DNA of 64,000 bases from Edaphochlamys debaryana (Eukaryota; Chlorophyta; Chlorophyceae; Chlamydomonadales): the NCBI GenBank assembly GCA_016858145.1, contig JAEHOE010000004.1:1240001-1304000 (forward strand), written 5' to 3'. Position numbers and translations under genes: made by a program. The stretch's first letter is position 1, and each line of letters begins with the position of its first letter. The notes beneath the pieces are model-generated. The model did not search any database. It saw nothing but the letters and a program-made list of their open reading frames with translations, and was not told the origin of the DNA. Shown piece after piece: positions 57,302 to 64,000 of this stretch.

Positions 57302-60300
57302 CTAGTCCTTAAGGCTGACCGCCGCCAACCCCTCCGCCGCCCCCTCCGCGCCGCCCTCCTCCTCGCCCTCGCCCTCGCCTCCACCGACCGTCAGCGCCCC
57401 CCGCGGCAGGGCGTCCGGAGCCCGCGTGGGGTAGAGCTGGTCGATGAGGGCGGGCACCTCGCCCTGGTCGGGGACACCTGGGGGGGAAGGAGGGGGGAGG
57501 ACGGGGTGATTTCTCCAGCATTGGAGAGCGAAGGAAGAGACCCCCGGAAAGGAGGCGGACAGGACGGGATTGGGCGTGTGTGTTTTGGCACGCGTGGGCG
57601 AGAGGGCGCCCGCGTGGGGGGCGGGTAGGCGACCAAGGGGCTGAGATGGTGCAGGGGCATGGGCAGGGGAAGGGCAGAGGTGAGATTCCTAATGAGGTTC
57701 CGCTCTTACCCTTGATCATTGAATCCAGCTTCTCGGCCATGATCTTGACGTCGATCAGATCCAGATTCGCCAGCGTTTGGTACACCTCTGGCAGCGTCGT
57801 ACGCTCAGCCTCCGCGCCCTCCCTGGCGCCCTCCACCAGCGACCGGATCTCGCCCGCCCGTACGAGCGAGATCACGGGCCCGGCGGCGGGATCCGGCGCG
57901 GATCCAGAGATCTTGGCGGCGGCGGCCTTGGCGGCGGCGGACACGTCGCCAACAGTGCCGGCGGCGGCGGCGCTGCCGCCACCTGTGCTCGAAGTGCCGC
58001 CGCCGGCGTACGCGAGGGCGATCGCGCGCTGGGCCTGAGGGAAAAGGAGGTGCGGGGGTGGGTGGGTGGGTGGGTGGAGATCTACGTGTAGATGACTAAT
58101 GCTTTCGCGCATGAGTCACGCCCCTCGGAGCCCCTCGGCTGCCGCCGTACCGCCGTACCGCACCTGCAGCTGCGCCCGGTAGAAGGCCGCCCCCGCCTTC
58201 ACCGCCACCGCCGCCCCCTTGGCCGCGAACAGCGATGCGGCCGAGAGCTGCTGGAACTGCAGGCAGGTGCGGACGTAGTAGGGGTAGCCCTGGGGGGGAG
58301 GGAGGGGGGAGCATGGGGGGGGGGATGGCGTGTTTTGTCGAGGGGCCGTGCCAAGGCTGTCCCTCAATGACCCCTAGGGCCCTAGCCCCAGGAAGTCGGC
58401 CTGCCGTTGACCCCCCTCTTGCATCCCACCATCCCATTAACCAACCCCATCGTGGCGTCCCCCTTGCCTCCTCGCGCCTGCCCCCCATCCCACACCACCA
58501 ACCAACCCTACCGCGGGGTTCCCCGGCGCCGCCTTGATGAGGCCCAGGAAGTCCCCTCTACCCCCCCTCCCCTCCCCGTCTTCTCCCCCCCTCCCCCCCT
58601 CCCCCCCTCTTGCCTCCTCCCCCCCACCTACCGCGGGGTTCCCCGGCGCCGCCTTGATGAGGCCCAGGAAGTCCGCCTGCTGCGCCGCCAGCTGCTGCTG
58701 GTGCCGCTGGCGGTCGCCCATGTGGAAGTACACAGCACCGGACAGGCCGGACAGCTAGGGGGGGGGAGGCAAGAGGGGGGGAGGAGGCAAGAGGGGGAGG
58801 ACGGGAAGGGGCAAAGCACAGTGGGCTGGGGCGCTACCCTTTGCCTTCCCCTCCCCTCGGGGGCGAGGGGGGGGGGGGCAGATGGGTAGGAGAGTCACGT
58901 CTGGGTGGCCAGACTGGCGGTGGCTCTGACTGACAGGATGCCAGTGCCGTACTCGCAAGGCCCTGCCCACGCCTGGCCTGAGCCACCCCTCCCCCGTCTG
59001 CTCCCCCGCCCTTTCCTCCCTTGCCCTGGCCTCCCCTCCCCTCCCCGCAACCCCGTTCCTCTTCCCCCCCCTCCCCCCCCCCACCTGCGCCCGGATGTAG
59101 TGCATGAGCCACCGGATCTGCGCGACCGTTACGATCCCGCCCGCCGCCGCAAGCTGCTCGTCCATCGCCTCCGCCGTGGCCTGGCGGGCGCCGGCGGTTG
59201 ATGAAAGGTCACAAGACGGGTCAGACTCGTCAGCCCGAATGAGTCACAGCCGCCCCTTCCTGGGAGAGCATGGGCCCGTCTGGTACCGCCTGGGCCCGGT
59301 CTGGGCCCGCGCTTGGGGCCCCGTCTGGTCCCGCCCGGGCCTGCCTGGTGGGTGCAGGACTTGAGGGCCAGTGTGGTGAAGAGGAGCGTGGCGTCGTCCG
59401 AGGGGAACATGTCGGGGGAGGCTGGGGGTGGGGGGGCGGGGGGGGGACGATTTTGGATGAGTTAGAGGTTGGATAGCCCAGATGTATGGCGGCAGCCAGC
59501 GAGCCTGATGTGCACCGGGGCGGAGGGGGTTGGGGTGTAGCGTTTCGAGCGGGAAACGATACGGGGGTGGGGGGAAGAGCGTGTGGAAGACGTTTCAAAG
59601 CCCAACCCCGTTTGCCTGCCCCCTCTCCTCAGCCAGCCCTCCTGCGCCACCCACCCACCCCGGTCGTCGATGCAGCGGTAAAGCAAGCCCCTCCCTCTCG
59701 TGTGCATCCCCTCCTCTACAGCCCCCTTCCCTTCTCGCCCCCTGCTCCCCCCCTCCCCTCCTGCTCCAACCCCACCCACCCGGGTAGTTGGTGTAGTGGT
59801 AGAAGGTGACGACGCCCGTGGCGGCAATGCGGATGAGCTCCTGATGACGGGTAAGGGGGGACAGGGGAGGGCGGCAAAGGGTGAAGGAGCTCCGAATGGG
59901 GGGGGGGGGTGGACGATGCAATACGTCTCTTCCGCTCACCAAGCCTTCCATCGAGTTGCCCCCCCCCCCGGCCCCTTTGTGCGAGCCCCTTTGTTTGGCA
60001 CCTGATTCCGACGTGCCTGTCCCCCTGTCCCGCTGTGACCCCTACACAAGCGACGTACTCTCGCTATGCTAACACAACCCCCAAGCGCACCCCTCTCCCA
60101 CCTGTCCCACTCCCCCAGCCCCGAGCCCCAGCCCCCTCCACCTCGTGTGTGTCGCACAGGCGCTCCTCTGAGGGTATCCCCATCTCCAGAACGATGCTGT
60201 GCTCGGTCTGGGGGGGACCGGGGCAGGGGAGACAGTGCATTCAAGTCAGCACTCTGGTGATTAGCCCATCCCGACCCGACCCATCCGACATCCTGGGGTC

Positions 60301-62258
60301 AGTGTCAAACAACCCGTATGAACCAGGACAACAATCGACACGGCACGCAAAACACCGCACGCAACCCCCCCCCCCGTCCCCCCACCTTCCGCATGCCCGT
60401 GATGAAGGGCATCAGCAGCCCGCTGCTATACACGCCAGCACACGCCAACACGCAAAACACACGCCCTGTCACCCCTCCTTTCCCCCCCCGTCCCCCCACC
60501 TTCCGCATGCCCGTGATGAAGGGCATCAGCAGCCCGCTGCTATACACGCCAGCACACGCCAACACGCAAAACACACGCCCTGTCACCCCTCCTTTCCCCC
60601 CCCTCCCCCCACCTTCCGCATGCCCGTGATGAAGGGCATCAGCAGCCCGCTGCGGGCCATGAGGTCCTCCAGGCCATCGAACTGCAGGGAGCCGGGCAGG
60701 GCGGAGGCCTGGGGGGCGGGGCGGGGGGGGAAACGGGGGCGGAAAGCGTGTGTGTATGGGGGCAGGCGTGGGGGCGGCTGCGGGCCATGAAGTCCTCCAG
60801 GCCGTCGAACGGGCAGGGCGGAGCACGCCACCCGCCCTTACGACCGCCTACCCGAGCTTCCGAGGAGGGCCCCAGCACTGCCCCCTCGACGCCTGCGCTA
60901 CTGGCTGGGCTAGCCCCGCACCCCAGAGCCCCGCGCCACCCCCATTGCCACCGCTCCCCCAAGTGTCACGGCTCCCCCAAGCCCCAAACCCCCGCGCCAA
61001 AGCCCCAGCCCCCGTGACCCCCCGCCCAGTGTCCCTGCATTGGCGCCCGCTGCCGGCCCCCAGCCCCCAGCACACACCCCGACCCAGATCCCCCCGTGGG
61101 CCGGTCTCGAGCCCCGCCGCCCCCCAGCCCAGGCCCCACATGCCCCTGCGGGCCTGCGGCGGCCTCTGTCGCCTGCCCCCGGCTCCGCCCCCCCCGTTGC
61201 CCGGCCCCAGTACAACCCCCCAAGTCCGTGGGTGCGTGTGTCGCTGCGTTCCCCCGTGCCCCCTGGGGCCCCCTGTGTCCCCTCCCGGAGCCCTCCCTGG
61301 CAGCCTTCGGCATTGGGCGCATGCGACCCCGAGGGGCTCCCTGCCAGTAGCCAGCTAAGCCCACAGGGCGGCCGGAGCCCTCCCTGTACCCTGCCGCTCC
61401 TCCTTTTTCCTTCCTCCCTCCTACACTCCGGCATCACCCTACACCCCCCCTCTGAAGTCCCTCCCGTGAGCCTTTGGCTCCCCGCCTGCTAGCCTCCCTT
61501 CGCAACGCCCTCCCCTGCCGTACTCCCACCACAGGTCCCTGTGCCTCCCGGGGGGCTGCCCGCCGCCCATAGCCAGTCGAGCCTAGGAGATCGGCCGGCC
61601 CCACACCCCTAGGGAAGTGCCCAAGAACCGCGCTTTGGGGCGGGGGCGCGGGGCTTTTGCCCGGCCCCCCCTCGATTGCAGCGCCCCCAAGCAGTTCTCC
61701 CTCGGCTTCGTGCCTCGGTGCCGTCGGAGCAGCCGGATGCCCGGAGGGGGCCGTAACGCCTGCACGCCAACCCCCCCCCAACCCCGCCTCCCTCCAGAGC
61801 GCGGTGTAATACCTGTCGCGCATTCGTTTCCCCATCCGAATCCGCGGGCCGTACACATCTGTGTCGCCCGCGTCCGCCCCGGCGGCTGGCCCTCCCGCAC
61901 CCATCCATCCGGTCATTCGGCACCCGAAGCCCCCCTCGCAGCCGTCGCAGCTGCGGGGCAGTCCGGGGGTACAGGTGCAACCGGCGGTTCTGTGCCTTAC
62001 CAGATTGTACATGTTCTTCAGGAAGAGCGAGACGATGGTGCTCAAGTCCGTGAGCGTGGTGGCCGCACCAGCCTCCTGCGCCGCTTTCATTCGCATAATG
62101 ATCTCCTTCTGAGCCTGTAAGCTGGTCTTGAAGCACGCCGACGAGAAGGACAGCTTATCCTCGGGCACGGCCAGCAGCTCCGCCAGCACCTCATCGGGGC
62201 TGAACCGCTTTGCCGGGGCGCCATCGGCCGGCTTATCGGCCACGGCCGTCTCAGCCAT
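57302..62258 (-). CDS. Unidentified soluble, mainly helical protein
   Basis: Ten exons: 62258-62001, 60708-60613, 60207-60142, 59840-59780, 59421-59345, 59180-59085, 58754-58632, 58289-58164, 58034-57710, 57477-57302; 467 residues. I do not recognise the family. It begins MAETAVADKPADGAPAKRFSP with no signal or transit peptide, has no membrane span, and is rich in predicted helix (DEVLAELLAVPEDKLSF, EIIMRMKAAQEAG, STIVSLFLKNMYNL, RWLMHYIRAQ, HQQQLAAQQADFLGLI). Good codon-level order and conserved-looking segments such as ATGVVTFYHYTNYP and GLLMPFITGMRK suggest a real conserved protein; the tail is acidic (GEGEGEEEGGAEG). Intron 1 is 1.3 kb and could hide another exon. The intron after exon 5 starts with GCAGGC, a likely GC-AG intron. 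Exons 2 and 7 have copied edges in adjacent introns. Confidence 0.7.
58509..58553 (-). repeat. Decoy copy of exon 7 end and donor
   Basis: 45 bp identical to 58629-58673, offset 120 bp: the last codons of exon 7 (LGLIKAAPGNPA) and its GTAGG donor, repeated in the following intron. Confidence 0.85.
60370..60651 (-). repeat. 113-114 bp tandem array including exon 2 end and donor
   Basis: Two near-identical units (starting near 60370 and 60484) and a partial third (from about 60598) share the sequence coding LLMPFITGMRK plus the GTGGGG donor. Only the third, at 60613-60651, is joined to the rest of exon 2; the others are decoys within the next intron. Confidence 0.88.
60779..60823 (-). repeat. 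Decoy copy of exon 2 start
   Basis: Matches 60651-60706 (codons for SLQFDGLEDLMAR) with a 12-bp deletion and two changes, offset about 128 bp, in the preceding intron. Confidence 0.7.
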
Positions 62259-62711
62259 TGACTACCTTTGGTTAAGATCAAGCTCGAGGCTACCGGCGAC
62301 CCAAATGCAAGGTCAATTGGCGCGACGCAACTCGCTCGTGGTTTGGGTTGTGGCGTGGACGGGGTGCTCTCCAGCTTGCTGTGCGCGTCAATCTAACGTT
62401 CGAGGGAGCAACTCGCGATCGGGCGGCGGACAACCGAAAGTCGGTTGAGGCCATGCGTGCGATGACCCGAAATTCGCCAGAATGAGCCCCACCGCAAGAC
62501 ACATATAGACGCAGGGCGTCCGGTGACTAGGCGATTTGTTAGAGCCGCGAGCCCAGTAGACCTCGATCACAAGCGCATTTCTGTGAACCCAAACGCACCA
62601 GCCACGCTAAGCAGCGTGCAGCTCAAGTACAGGACAAGCTTCTCACGGCTAGCGCACCACCTCGCTTGCACCCTCGGCGGCGGCTCGGTCCGAGGACGCC
62701 AAACACGCGCC
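62259..62711. promoter_or_regulatory. Compact divergent promoter region
   Basis: Only 453 bp separate the start codons of two divergent genes, so promoters and 5' UTRs must share it. No individual element was assigned. Confidence 0.5.
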
Positions 62712-64000
62712 ATGGCGCCAGCGGCCGAGTCCGGCGCGACCACAGCGCCTGGCCACCAGGAGCAGCAGGCTGCAAGGCCTCGCGTGGTGTCGCTGCTACC
62801 GTCTGCCACGGAGCTGCTGGTGCTGCTGGGCGCCGAGCTCGTCGGGCGCAGCCATGAGTGCGACTTCCCGGAGTGGCTGCAGGAGGCGGGGGTGCCCGCC
62901 CTCACAGGAGCCCTCAACAAGTAAGGACCGCCAAAGGAGCAGCAGCAGGCGGCTGGGGACAGGTGCTGCCCTAAAACCTCCAGCTGGGGTTCTGGGACGG
63001 GTTCCACATCCTCACGCTCCCCCTCACGCTCCCCCTTCACCTCCTCCTCCTCTCCCCCCCTCTCCCCCCCTCCCCCCCTGACAGGTTCGAGTCTTCCCAG
63101 CAGATGCACGACGCCACGTGCGCCAGCCTGGAGGCGGGCGAGGGGCTGTACACGCTGGACACGGAAAAGATCAGGTACGGCAGATACGACGGGATCCTGT
63201 CCGGTCTGGCGGGGTCTGGCCCAGTCCGGGAGGGCTCCTCGAGGCCAGGTAGGGGTCAGGCGGCCGGGGAGGTCCTAGCGAGGAGGTCTCGACGGGGCAA
63301 GGGGGGCAGAAGGGGGGGGACGCGGCGAGGGTGGCCGAACTTCTGGGGACTGCCTGGTGGCAAGGGTCAGGTCCAGGGTCCAGTCCGGCCCGGTCCTCTC
63401 ACGGCCGACCCAGGGTCAGGTCGGGGAGGTCAATGGGAGAAAGTCTCGAGGGGGCACGGGGGCAGGAGGCGGGGTCCACGGCCGAGTGCAGGGGAGCTGG
63501 GGCGGGGCACGGGAGAGGCCATCAAATTCATTCATCCATCATTCCCAACTCCCCGACCCCCCACCCAACCCAACCCCACCCCCCATACAGCAATCACCCC
63601 CAACTCCCAACCCCGAACCCCCCCATCCCCCACCGCAGGTCCCTGCGCCCCGACTTCGTCGTGACTCAGTCCCTGTGCTCCGTGTGCGCCGTGGATCTGG
63701 ATCTGGTCAAGCGGGTAGGAAGCATTACTAAGCGATTGCCTACGGGTCGGATCCCTTGAAGCATGCTGTCCCAGGTTGAAAGCAGGCTGCCCCACAAGTT
63801 AGAGCATTTACCGTTGGAATCCTTGGTCAGGTTTGTATGCCGGGGTAGGCAATCTTACTTGAAGCAGGTCCGCTGACACGGAGATCCCTTCCCGTACAGG
63901 CAATCACAACGCTGGATCCGGCCCCGGTGGTCATCGACACCAACCCCGCCTCGCTGGATGACGTCATCTCGGATCTGCGGCGGTTGGGATCCAAGCTGGG
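62712..64000 (+). CDS. Periplasmic-binding-protein-fold protein (BtuF/FepB-like), 3' end beyond window
   Basis: Exons seen: 62712-62920, 63085-63174, 63639-63714 and 63900 to the window edge. The first ATG in frame after an upstream stop is at 62712 and gives MAPAAESGATTAPGHQEQQ with no obvious targeting signal. The product matches the TroA-like/PBP superfamily (PF01497-type) that binds cobalamin or ferric siderophores in bacteria: RVVSLLPSATELLVLLGAE, VGRSHECDFP, then LRPDFVVTQSLCSVCAVD and LDPAPVVIDTNPASLDDV. The HECDFP block and CSVCAVD are typical of a eukaryote/cyanobacterial branch without a signal peptide, so a soluble role (not periplasmic uptake) is inferred; ligand unknown. About 160 residues are visible. 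Confidence 0.85.

Noticed and set aside
60376..60651. CRISPR-like regularly spaced repeat
   Set aside because: Only three units, spacers are themselves repeated, and the repeat is an exon end with its splice donor in a eukaryotic gene.

Overview
The window is nuclear DNA of a chlorophyte green alga, most likely a volvocine (Chlamydomonas-like) species. It is very GC-rich, its genes are cut into many short exons by GT-AG introns with GTGAG/GTGGG/GTGCG donors, several genes have a TGTAA polyadenylation-type signal downstream, and its products have plastid transit peptides, Pro-rich secreted segments and long Ala/Gly tracts. All gene models below were built by hand from splice sites, reading phase and protein similarity; exon phases close in every model, but no transcript evidence was available.

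Layout. 106-818 (-): 5' part of a secreted protein running off the left edge. 2116-7005 (-): RimO-type radical-SAM methylthiotransferase. 8030-10656 (-): membrane-anchored UDP-glucuronate 4-epimerase, with a thylakoid-lumen PsbP-domain gene divergent to it at 11629-14322 (+). 15330-18093 (+) and 18917-20416 (+): two secreted proteins (SRCR-like plus Pro-rich tail; CAP/SCP domain). 22476-24853 (-): plastid-type FUN14 protein. 26046-32407 (-): a large protein with signal peptide, MATH domain, one membrane span and a C-terminal RING-like Cys motif. 34743-39662 (-): mTERF-like protein. 41226-42593 (-): unidentified protein. 43687-47609 (+): unidentified RGG- and acid-rich protein with a transit-like N-terminus. 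49282-55925 (-): EAR/EPTP-repeat beta-propeller with a signal anchor. 57302-62258 (-): unidentified soluble protein. 62712 to the right edge (+): periplasmic-binding-protein-fold (BtuF/FepB-like) protein, truncated by the window.

Several products belong to the cell surface or secretory route (left-edge protein, UDP-glucuronate epimerase, SRCR-like, CAP, MATH/RING-like, EAR propeller); others are organellar (RimO, PsbP, FUN14, mTERF). I see no operon, CRISPR array, rRNA or convincing tRNA. The most unusual features are the predicted MATH-membrane-RING architecture and a recurring pattern in at least five genes: exon edges, with their splice sites, are repeated about 75-140 bp away inside the adjoining intron.
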